DNA of 64,000 bases from positions 1,676,222-1,740,221 of the forward strand of contig JARUPZ010000037.1 in NCBI GenBank assembly GCA_031213475.1, given 5' to 3'. Below are positions 12,146 to 22,715 of the stretch, piece after piece (position 1 is the stretch's first letter; each line of letters starts with the position of its first letter). The position numbers and the translations under genes were made by a program. This DNA comes from Nereocystis luetkeana. Taxonomy: Eukaryota; Sar; Phaeophyceae; Laminariales; Laminariaceae. The notes below the pieces were generated by a model. It worked only from the letters and a program-made list of their open reading frames with translations. It did no database searches and had not been told where the DNA came from.

Positions 12146-13743
12146 CTTCTCCAGCGCTGGCAACAGCAACATCAGATGATGGGTACGACAACACGCAGGG
12201 TGGTATCACCGAAGCTAGCGATACACCGACTTGCTCCGCCACCCTCGTCCTCATCAACAACCCGGACATCGAGGTCACCCCGTTCGTCTTGGGCGAGGAT
12301 TTTTCGTCCTCAGATGTCGCGACCACCGACCGCGAGTCCTCTCTTCTTAGGAAAGACGACGCGATCGAAGATGCCGTCGCGCGGGCCCTCGAACAGCGCG
12401 CCTCTTCTTGCGACGATGGCGTCACCGGCGGCGGCAGCGGTAGAGCTAATGCTCCGGTTGGGCAGTTCGGGTCGATCTGCCTGGCGTTTGGAGGGGGCAG
12501 CAGCGCGGACGGTGGTAACGCGGAGTGCATGTCCCAGCTGCGCCGGCTGAACGCCATCCTGCGAAGGGCTCGGACAACCTCTGGAGCAAACGTCATCGCC
12601 GACAGTGGCAGCGGCAGCGGCAGCGACAGCAGTGGCAGCGGCGATTGCAAACGCTGTCCGCTAGTAGCAAGCGCTACCATGACCGACGCGGGAGACGAGA
12701 CAATCGTGTCCACTTGGGACGAGCGGAGGGGTACGTTTCGTACAGCCGCTGGCGCTGTCGTCGGGGCTCTAGTCAGCGCTTCCCCAGACAGCACCACAAC
12801 GGCGTTCCAGCTTGTGCACGCCGGCGACCACGTCCCTCTACGCGGGTCGCAGTTCCGGGTAAAGCGCATGCAGGGTGGCGACATCGTGGAGGTGATGCCG
12901 GTGCGGCCGCTAACGGTGGACGAGCACATGCGCCCCCGCTGCGGCGACGGAGCGATCGCCGCCGCGGACTGGTGTCGAGACTCCGTCGTAGCCTCCACGT
13001 GGTTCGAAAAGATAGCCATGCAGTCCGCGCTAGGCATCGGGGTGCTCCGCCGGGTGAATCACGACTCCAGGACGCGGAACAACCACATCTTGAGCAAGGA
13101 GGCTCTGCACCAGGAGGGAGTCATTCCGTATTTTCCTGCCGACGCGTGCATTGGCATCGCAGAGGTTGAAACGGGGGGTTCTCTCTTGCTGACACCGCCG
13201 TGCTCGGGCGAAACGCTGGCCGAACACGTGCACCCCTCGGGGTTTACCTGGCGTGGTGGCGCCGCAACCGCGGGGGGGGAAGCCGCCGCTACCACCGTCA
13301 AAGGCTTGCGGCCGGGAGATCTGTGCGACTTTCGCGCGATCGGCAGCCTGGCCACCATTCAGGCGGAGCACGACGCCTACGCCTGGTTGCACGCAGCCCG
13401 GCTGTCCGCGTCAATTCTGCGACCCGCCAGCAGCAACGAAGACGGCGACCCTAGTGGTGGTGGTGGTGGTGGTGGTGGTGATGCTACGACATCACCGTCG
13501 GGGGTACAGGGTATTCAGGGGTGTTTGTCGGCGGGGGCGGCGGGTAGATTTGGGAGACAGTTTGTGCAGGAGGGGTGCGATGGTGTGGCCAGCGCGGCCG
13601 CCGAGCACGGAGGCTGTCCCGCCGTGGGGATCGTTCCCGGCATGCAGGTTGTATCGGTGGACAACGAGATGGTCACGTGCTCCACCGATGCCTGTCTAGC
13701 CAGCGTCTACGTGTGCGGACAAGTCGGGTCAGATTGGTGTTGA
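12146..13743 (+). CDS. Large terminal exon, unknown protein
   Basis: A single open frame of about 530 codons ends with TGA at 13741-13743 and has strong GC bias at third positions, unlike its surroundings. There is no in-frame ATG at its 5' end. It is preceded by a poly(C) and pyrimidine tract with acceptors CACAG (exon from 12146) or CTCCAG (exon from 12155). Both are phase 1 and would join the exon ending at 7856 to give about 685 residues in the first case. Visible features are an acidic N-terminal part, a Ser/Gly linker (about 12600-12645), a compact central part with several Cys, a nine-Gly run (about 13455-13481) and a C-terminal stretch GIVPGMQVVSVDNE that weakly recalls a PDZ carboxylate-binding region. 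I do not recognise the family. Confidence 0.6.
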
Positions 13744-14870
13744 AAAACGAAAAGGCAGACGAGTTTGAAAGTGTGATGATGATGGTGTGGTGTAGTCTAT
13801 ATATCGGGGGTGGTGTTTTGGTTGTACAACTGGAATGCATGTTCGTCTTTGACATTTACTGTGGAAGGAGTTACGATACCACACGCGTTTTTGTTATCGG
13901 TGAAAGACTCGATACTACATACATACTTGGTGTGGTACATTTGGGTTGAAGAACCGGAGATTTTGTTTGGTGGATCGGTGGGTTGTCGCCTGAGGTCGAG
14001 GTTGGTCTGTTCATAATAGTACGTGTCTTTGTATACCGCTGTGTGTTGCGATTTTCTTGCTTGCGTTCTCTCTCTCCCGCCCACGTTCAGGACGTACGTA
14101 GCGAATCCACGTTTTGTTGTTGTAATGAGTCTATTGATGCCAGTAGTTTGGCCACCACCCTGCCCCTTGCCAATTCCCCGGAAAGCGGCGGGTTTAGGTT
14201 GTTGGTGGTTGCTGAGGGGGGCGGTGTGGAAGCAGTGACTTGTTGTAGTGACTCGTTGTAGTTCGAGTACCAGTATACTGTGGTTGGAGCGGAATAAAGC
14301 TTGGTCCTGTGGCATGTTGACGGCTTAATACTGCGCCGTGGGGGATCGGGTGTCTTATGTTCTGACTACAGTGGTGGTTTTTTTTTAGGTTGGAATTGCT
14401 CTTTTGCCGACTTCTCTTACCGACTGGGACCTTTTTGTCAATGTTCTTGGCGACTGACTGACACATGCGCTGGAAGTTATCGGAGGGCAACTAATTAATA
14501 TACATTTTTTGTCATGTATCTGAAACGCTGTTATGCTTGAGACGGACATCATGGATACCCCGCCAGGGGTCTTATGTACCCCTGCATGGCGGTGTGTTGT
14601 GCTACTATGGTTTTTACCACTAAAATCAAAATGCTGCGGGCAGGATAGCGGTGAAACTGGTGCTCTCGAATAGTAAACATTTTGTTATCAGCCAGTATTT
14701 TTGTATTGGCCGTACATATCTCACCAGCCGCCAGCACGAAGTAGACTTATCAGGGTGTGTTCGTCTCGGCGGTGCTTCGTGCTGGCCATCGTTGCTCTGC
14801 CTATATAAGCCTCCGGCGCATCAAGCAGTCTCGCCTATATCGAGGCCCCGACCACTGCGGTAACCCGCAG
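13744..14870. other. Downstream spacer
   Basis: Lower GC than the preceding exon, probably 3' UTR followed by spacer. No gene or repeat family recognised. Confidence 0.4.
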
Positions 14871-14904
14871 AACCTTGCTCTGCCTCCACCACCTCCTTGC
14901 TTCC

Positions 14905-16250
14905 ATCCCCCTCCCCTTCCATCTCTTCTGCTGACCACCACCGCCGCCTTCACGGCCCTCCCCTCGCCAATGCTCTCACTGCCGCGCCCAACCTCCTCTA
15001 CCTCTTCAATATCCACTTCTACCGTTGGTTCCACATCTACGCACCCGCAACTGCCACTAATTCTAGCGCCCTATGACTCAACCAACTCCCTCTACCTTCT
15101 CCACCCGTACCGCTTGCCCCTAGCCGCTGCCGCTACCGCTCTTCTTCACCTCTTCCTCCGCCGCCGCCTCCACAATCCCTCCCCCGCATCGCTTCATTAT
15201 TGCTCCCCCCCCCCTTCCCTATGGCCATACGACTACGGCCATGCATGATATCGAGACCGCCCCCCCCCCCTTTTTATATAGATTGGGTTGGCGTCGGTTG
15301 GCAACGACACTGTAAAACATGCCGCTCACTACGTGAGCTAAACAATCAGGGTACCGTTTTGTTTTTTGGCGGTCTCCCACAGCTGGTTGTCGAGTTAGAT
15401 CATTTGTGCGAGGTAAAGAACCTTCACTCAGCACAAGTGGGAATGGTCGTATCACGTAGTGTTCAAGGTAAGGCACCCGAGAGGCAGTTACATAGTACTC
15501 CCGTTGCTGTCTCTGGAATTGCCTACACCGGAAATTAAATTAACTCATTGGAGCTGTCATCTAAAATGCAAGTCCGCCTCACATGCGGTTCTTAGTAGGA
15601 TGCAGCTCACCCTTCATGTGACTCGCCAGACACCTCACGGCGCTTCGCGCTTGGTGCAAGCAATGTCTGCCTGGTCGGTGAAAACCCGACATGCTCCGTC
15701 CCGGCATGGTAGGGATGCGAGGATCGATGATCATACGACTACGGTCATGCATGAGATCGAGTACATCTCTCCTATCGAGTACACCCCCCCCCCCCTTCTC
15801 TTTCCGCTGCTCCTACCGCTCCTCCACCTCCTGTACCTTCTCCACCCCTCCCTCTTACCCCAGCCGCTGTTGCTAAAGCTATTTCCACCTCCTCCTCGGT
15901 CTACACCGCATACCACCACCCCCCTTGCCCCCCCCCCCAACCTGTTGATCCTACCCCACTCCCTCTTTTCGTTGCTTCTATCACCCCGCGAGGGAGCACG
16001 AGTGGCGGAGGCGGAGGAAGAGGCGAAAAAGAGCGGTAGCGGCAGCGGCTGGGGGCAAGCGGTAAGGTCGGAGAAGGTAGGAGAAGTGGCTCGAGACGTA
16101 GGGGTGGTAAGTGGCAGTTGCAGGTGCGTAGATGTGGAACCAGCGGTAGAAGTGGACAATGAAGAGGTAGGTGAGGTAGGGCGGGGCAGTAAGAGCATTG
16201 GCGGGGGGAGGGCTGTGAAGGCGGGGGTGGTGGTCAGCAGAGCAGGTGGT
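14905..16250. repeat. Inverted pair of 0.27 kb pyrimidine-rich arms
   Basis: 14905-15175 and 15985-16250 are inverted copies of each other. They share the pattern around CACTTCTACCGTTGG and GCAACTGCCACT, plus CGCTGCCGCTACCGCTCTT. They enclose a poly(C)-ended repeat. Open frames in both arms arise from the low-complexity sequence and are not taken as genes. Confidence 0.55.
15281..15795 (+). repeat. Poly(C)-ended dispersed repeat, copy 1 (full)
   Basis: It starts GATTGGGTTGGCGTCGG and runs through GTATCACGTAGTG, GAGGCAGTTA, GCTTGGTGCAAGCAATG and CGGTGAAAACCCGACATG to a poly(C) tail. A poly(C) tract also lies just before its start. It has no recognisable pol III boxes or protein. Confidence 0.65.
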
Positions 16251-16284
16251 GGAGAACCTCAACTCCGTACAAAGGAAATTATCG

Positions 16285-16648
16285 TACTTCAAAAAGTATC
16301 ACGTAGTGTGTACCAGGTACCTGGTGCCTGGTATATGATAAGGCACCCACGAGGCAGTTACGTAGCATACCCATTGCTGTCTCTGGAAGCGGTCACTCCA
16401 GAAAATATATCGAGTATTTCGACGCCGTCATCCATATGCAAGAAACGTGTCCTCACAAGCGGTTCTTAGCAGGATACAGCTCACCCTTCATGCGACTCAC
16501 CCTTTGGCTCTTCGCGCTTGGTGCAAACAAGGTCTGCCTGGTCGGTGAAACCCCGGCTTGCTCCGTCCCGGCTTTGTATGGATGCGGGAATCCATGGTCA
16601 TACGACTACGGCCATGCATGATATCAGTACGCCCCTCCCCCCCCCCCC
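16285..16648 (+). repeat. Poly(C)-ended repeat, copy 2 (5' truncated)
   Basis: It shares the 3' two-thirds of the family. Between GTGTGTA and TATATGATAAGGCACC it carries about 21 extra bases made of CCAGG/CCTGG units separated by TA or TG; other copies lack these. Confidence 0.6.
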
Positions 16649-17259
16649 ATACCCCCCTCTCCCACTCCAGCCGCCGCCCCCTCCATTCCACATCTACCAC
16701 CTCCACCACCCCACCGACCCATCGGAGTCCGGCAGAACCGAGAGCAACGCTGCTGTAGGGGAGAGAGTCCACGAGAACCAGAACCTACTTCTGTGCGATA
16801 GACGCTTTTGCACGATGAAGGTTCGCGTAATTTCGGAGCACCGGGACGCGGAGGAGCTGGAGCAGTTCCAAGTGAGTTTGGCTTGAAGGGGGGTCAGCTA
16901 GACAAGCCAGGGAGGGCTGGAGAGGGGGAGGTGTACCCCGCCGGTGAGGTGTGTGGAGTTTTTGATCTGCCTCTCTCTCTCTCACACCATGTGGTCCTCA
17001 ATCACCTAGTTGGGCCCTCGTCTAGTGGGCTGAAACCCGATTTCAACTCCTGGACTAGAGACGATCGGTATCACGCCAAAGCAGCAGGTTTGTTGTCTTC
17101 TTTTGAATCGGCACCATCACAGTACATTCTCGTAGGCGAATTGTAGCGAAAAACGTGGTAATTGTCGCTAGGGGACATGGCCCCGAAACTGTGCAGAGGA
17201 AAAAACGCTGGCGTGGAACTTCCTGCCGACGGCTTGCGAGAGAATAAGAGGTGAACACA

Positions 17260-20200
17260 CCCTGCACAGGTGTACCTCGCCGAGGGAAGCGCTGGACACC
17301 CTCTTCGCGTCGAGGACCAAATCCGACCTCTCTCGATGCATAAATGTTGTAAGATGACGCTGGGGACTAAGCCGCTCGAGGAGGTGGGTAGCATCGTAGA
17401 TCTTACCGCGGAGATGCGCTCAGCAGGCCTGGCAAGTAACGACCACATGCTGCACACCATCTCCATTAACGCTCTGCCTGCCGTATACGAGGTGGAGGCA
17501 CGGCACATGGCACTTCGCGACATCATCGGCCGCGAGGAGATCAGCAGCGTCGTTCGAGGGTGGTCCCACCGACGTTCCAGAAACGGAAAGAAGGGGTTCC
17601 ACGCTTACCATGCAGGTCATGCTATGTGCGCCAGCGACGGCGGCGGCGGTGGTGGTCGTGGGAAACGTGGAGGACACGGGCAGAGGGAAAGGCGGACGAC
17701 GAGAACAGCACACACGAGACGGTAGAGGCACCAATAAAGGGCGGTGGTGGCTCGGCCGCGGCTGCGGGTGGAGATGGCAGCAACGTCAAAGCCGCCGAAG
17801 GTAGTACCCCTGTGAGGGGGTGCTTCAGGTATGGCAAGAAGGGCTTGCAATCGCCGAAATACACGGCGAAGATATGCAGCAGATGCAACGGACGGGTGCA
17901 CACGCTGCTCATGTCTGCCCCATGTCGAAGGAGCAGGCTGTGCTGGCGGCGACGGACGAGGTTGGAGCGAGACACGACGACGGTGATAATGGTACGGTTA
18001 AGGTCAGCCCTCAACTTTCGAGGCCGAAGAGACAGGGCGGGTATAGCAGGGATGGGTTAGGCAGAATGGGAGACGGGGTGTTGGCCCGGCAGGTAGGAAA
18101 TGAGGCTTGGGTATGCAATAGTGGAACATCTACTCACATGATGCCCTCAGCAGACCACATATCCAACTACTGGACAAATAGTGAATCATATTACTGCCCA
18201 TCGCTGACGTTAATACTCGCCCCATCGAAGGATACGGTGGCATCAATATTCTCCTTCGGTTCGGAAACGGTCTTTGGCAAGTGCTGCTGGCTAACGTTGC
18301 AAAAAATGCTGGACCTCCTCTACCACCTATTATCCCTACTCACTCTCGTCAAGGATGGCCGCACCTTCGAAGGGCGCCCGCCACACGGGAGTTGCAACTA
18401 GATAGGTCAAAGCGCTCGATTGTGCTTCTGTCGAGTGGAACGCTGTTCAGCCATTATGGCTACAGGGTCGACACTAGTAGTAAAATTCCGACGCTTCAAT
18501 CGCACCGGGGCAGACACCTAACAAGTCTGAGATTACCAACTTCCGTTGCGCTGCTCGACACTCTCACGAGGTTCTACTCCGCAAGACCGCGGAGCAACAA
18601 GGGATCATTGTCGAGGGAGAGCTGTTGGAGTGCGGGGGTGCTCGATGAAAAAATGTCCTCGGAACGATACCAAGCAGTCCACGTCAGTACGAGGTGAAAA
18701 TAAACTCGGGAGAGGGTTTATGGATTTGGGTGAGCCTAAGGTGGCAGAATCTATCGGAAGGAAACTGTACACTCTCATAGTGCGCGATGGATTTTACGGA
18801 ATACGTGGGTGTATTTCAGGCGCCACACGTCGGACGTCGTGGAATTGTTTGAGCAGTTTCTTGTCGATACTCGTGCAGACGGCGCCCCTTCCAAGGTGAC
18901 AATCGCTCGATCAGATGATGGCGGCGAGTAACACGGGGGGGATTTAGACTGGTGTAGATCGAGAGGTATCAACGAGGGATTCACGACGGTCGGCTGTCTC
19001 CAAGTCAACGAGGTAGCAAAGCGCGCGCTAGGTTTGATCGAGACGGCCGCGATGGCGAGCAGAATCCAGGCTCTGTGATATTTTTTCCCGGCGGGCAAGT
19101 ACCGGCATCTGCGTCGGTACGGACTGGCCCGTTCCACTGGGTGCGCGATGCATTGAACCTCACAACGAACACAGCCATCCCGGGGAGCAAGTCGCCGTAT
19201 GGGAGGTGGCATGCTAGCCCTCCCCAGGCACTGTAGCACTTCCACCTTTCCTCAAGCCTGACCGCTGCATGGCAAATAGGGGTAATAAGTTACAGGCGAA
19301 AGCGCAGGAGTTTGTTTTCCTAGGCGCTGCACCCAACTACCCTCAAGACTCTGTACGAGTGCTGGCTACATACTGTGCTGTGCTAGTAACGCAAAATATC
19401 ACCCGACAACGCGTGTCGCCTGCACCACCTGCATCGCTCAGATAAATGACTCCCTGTCTACAGAAGAGGGGGGGACCGTGGCGGACGACGAGAGCACGTC
19501 GCATCAAGGTGATGGGGGTGGTGGTAAAATGGGCTGGACGACTGTTTGGCTGACCAGAACGACCTCGACGTGACGTGGGGTTTTATCTGAACGCGATTTT
19601 GGAGGAGCGCGCACAGAAGGCACCTGCTGCGGGAAATGCCGGCGACGGGACGGCCGAGACGATCGGTTCGTCTTAAGGGGGCACGGTGAACGCCTCCTCG
19701 GTCCGGGCAGGCGGGGCCGAAAACGACCCCGGCGTAGCATCCACCTCCGACACCGTCCAAGGGCACGGTGAGGACCCCCGCGCGGTCCTGTCGGAGAGGG
19801 CAGCACACGAGCTCATGATCTGGGGCACGCCCCCCTACGACAATTACGTAGTACGCGGGGTCAGAGCCAACGCCTGGGGGGTGAACCTGCTAAAAACTAT
19901 CTAAGGCTGGATCCTGGGGTCGCGGACGCGCTGCTTGCCGCAGAGTACGAGTGGACGCAGTCCAGGAGTACCCTGGAAAGTACATCCCGGGCCACGGAGG
20001 ACTCAACGGCTATGATGGCTGGAGGAAGGCGTTCTACGATAGAGGTCCACCCTATTTTTCTGAGGCTCCATGTCCCCTCAAGGTATGGCGTGGAATTCAA
20101 CGGCGACGAACATATGAATACGACTGGTGGCGCTACACGCATCTCGCACGTGTACGTACGCATTACGCCCCAATAATGAAGAACACGAGTTACATAATCG

Positions 20201-20713
20201 TACGTATGCGGCCAGGATCTATCGCGGTCTAGACACGAGTGAGTGAGGAGCCTGCCCGGTACGGACGATGTGGTGGTTCAGAAACGTTTTTTTCCCCAAA
20301 TGTGATAGCTCTATCGTAGAACGCCTCGAGAACCCGTTGAGAACGTAGGGGAGTTACACGTGTGCTTGCCGAGGTATTTCCCGGCGGGCGTAGAACCGCC
20401 CCCGCAGTCCGCACAATGTGCTGAGCGTTCTAAGCACAAAGCGGCATGGCATGAGGCCATGGAGATTGAGAAGGACCCGTCACCAAAAACGACCGGTCCG
20501 TACAAAGCCGCGACACCGCCGCAGGGGCGGAAACCTCTAGGTGTGAAGTGGATGTTTACTTACAAGACGGACAAGGATGTCCTAGTAGTAAAGACAGGTG
20601 CTAGACTTGTGGTAGAGGGATTAAGCCAGGTGCAAGGTGCCAACGTTTCGCACCAACTCCCTCGTCAGCGCCAGTTGAAACTCTGGCGGCTGTTGCCAAT
20701 GAGCCTAGAGTAA
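17260..20713 (+). pseudogene. Decayed Ty1/copia retrotransposon polyprotein
   Basis: Successive domains of a copia gag-pol appear in order but in different frames with stops. They are a gag-like segment (about 17370-17560), paired CCHC zinc knuckles (about 17815-17935), a protease core (about 18110-18140), an integrase core (about 18719-19000) and the start of a reverse transcriptase (about 20440-20710). The protease core reads NSGTSTHM, so the expected Asp is Asn. In the integrase an Asp lies in VRDGF, RSDDGGE supplies the Asp and Glu region, and a stop follows. The RT has the family motif GVKWMF.YK.D followed by AR..VEGLSQ.QG. The RT breaks off soon after 20713. No LTRs were identified. The element cannot be active as it stands. 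Confidence 0.75.
20023..20328. mobile_element. Short TIR element inside the copia relic
   Basis: It begins GGCGTTCTACGATAGAGGT and ends with the inverted form (CTCTATCGTAGAACGCC). A second copy lies at 49868-50130 with matching ends and matching subterminal sequence (TTTCTGAGGCTCC on the left, GTTCAGAAA on the right). It sits between integrase and RT sequence, so it inserted after the retrotransposon. Confidence 0.6.
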
Positions 20714-22414
20714 AGATTTTTCTTGTCTGACCCGGTCATGGTGTAGTTTGGAATGCAAGCGGTTGTTTCAATTGCAATGGTTTGGAGCGTACCAGGCATG
20801 ACATTGTGTTATACAAAGCGTTTTTATTCGGTGGTCGGGTTTTCTCCTGCGGGACTGTCGTCGACTATTCTATAGTTAGTTTTAGCCTACCTTGATTTTT
20901 CCTTCGGTCTTGAAACTTCTTGCTGTGAAGAACCGCGAGGGGCTTTGTTTTTATATAAAAATGAAGTAATTCAGCTTAGCTGTGAGTTCGACTGATTAAA
21001 TAGTTGATACTAACATTTTAAAGCTGCGAAATACGCCTCGCCTATACCCCATTTTTTACTGATTTTTACAAGTCGTTGTATGTTTGGAGCGTTTCAGCAA
21101 TAATGACGGTTACAAGTTGTAGAGGTTTGCACACAACTTCGCAGGCGTTGTCGTTACTAGTTAGCTTTAGGTGGCAGCCTATGGGCTATGGCAGTAAAAA
21201 AAGGACCTTTCATGGCCCATAGGTGGCAGCATCAAGAAGACTGCACTATCCTCGTTCTGTCCTATAATGCAACGCATACATACAATCCTATCTGACCGCG
21301 GGCCGGTCAGGGCATCCAGACATGGACTTTTTGGACAGCAACCAACCTCCCCCGACCACTATCGCCAGCAACTAACTGGAGTAGGGCAATTTTATACACT
21401 TTAACTGCTCAATGAAAAATGCGATCAGTGTTAGTTGCTGCCGGGGGTGGGGTGCCACACGCTGCTGTGTCCCGTGTCCGCTGCAGATCTTTCCAACGTA
21501 CTGGGTAACGTAGTACAGCTCACTCACGGGTGACGCATGCCACGGTGGGGGTACACGTTGCACCTACCATACTTTTTCTGGCGCCCCGCACTTGAGTATC
21601 TCTGAAACCTCACCCAATGATTGATTTTCGAGCTAGCTTGCTGTGCAATAACCGACTGGGTATACTTATTGATACGACTACTTTTAATACTGAAAATACC
21701 CCAAAACGGGGTTCCGACGAGATTTGAGTTAAAGTAGTTTCTCTGACGAAGAATGCAGGACGCATGCGGCGGTAGGGTGAGCCCTAAGGTTTCTGAGGCT
21801 TCTCGCTCGGTAATAGTATAGGAGGAGCCCTATACCCCACTCTAATAACATTTAATTCGAGCAAAGCTACGAGGGCAAAGCGACAAACAACCCGACAACT
21901 AACTCGTAGGTGTATCACGAAAGCAAAAGAGAAACACACGCATGATATTCCAGCAATATTGGGAACGTAGCCCCGCCATGTCAGACGTGTTTTGGGCAAA
22001 AAGGACCATTTTTACTCCTCCTGTCGTACATGCGTGGCCGCCAGTCGGAAAAATAGATGTCCAAGACGAGCTACACTGCCCCTAGTTGCAACTCCTATCG
22101 TTGCACGTGTCGGGTAGGGTTCTGGTAGGCCGCGAAGAACACATGCATCAGGGTAAACGAAAGATCGATAGCTACGTACGTACATGGCTACAGTCCAGAA
22201 AACAACGCGCATTATAGCGGGCAAACCCGTGCTCGACATAAGAACGCTACAACCTATCATACCAGTCATTAGAGTCAACAGTAGCAGTATAATAGCACTG
22301 ACTGGAAAGAGAGTAACCTACCGACATGCCAGGGGGTCGACCCTTGAATACACCTATCAAATATATCCTTGCATGGCGAGCGCGGCTGTTTTTGGTCAAT
22401 ACTGTAGTAGGGTA
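20714..22414. other. Spacer without recognised genes
   Basis: No coding sequence recognised. A short near-duplication of TAGGTGGCAGC with an inverted ATGGGCTATGG/CATGGCCCAT pair occurs at 21169-21228. Confidence 0.4.
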
Positions 22415-22715
22415 GAAGGGGGGTGTACTCATTGTCATACATGGCCGTAGTCGTATGTCCGGAGACCCTCGCATCCCTACAATCCCGGGACGGAGCACGT
22501 CGGTTTTTCACCGACCGAGCAGACATTGCTTGCACCAAGCGCGAAGCGCCGTGAGGTGTTGGGCGAGTCGCATGAAGGGATTTTCATGCATATGGATGAC
22601 AGCGTCAAGGTACTGATGTACTTTCTGTTGTGGACACTTCCAGAGGCACCAATGGATGTACTGCGTAACTGCCTCGTGGGTGCCATACCATATACACATT
22701 ATTACGTGCTACGAT
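22415..22715 (-). repeat. Poly(C)-ended repeat, copy 3
   Basis: Reverse-strand partial copy with the CGACATGCTCC-type core, GGGATTGTAGGGATGCGAG and GAGGCAGTTA, ending in a short poly(C) tail on the minus strand. Confidence 0.6.

Noticed and set aside
12024-13037. 337-residue minus-strand open frame
   Set aside because: It is antisense to the large plus-strand exon; high GC on the coding strand leaves the complement open.
15459-16469. 336-residue plus-strand open frame
   Set aside because: It runs through a poly(C) repeat and the low-complexity inverted arms; the composition is simple repeat, not protein-like.
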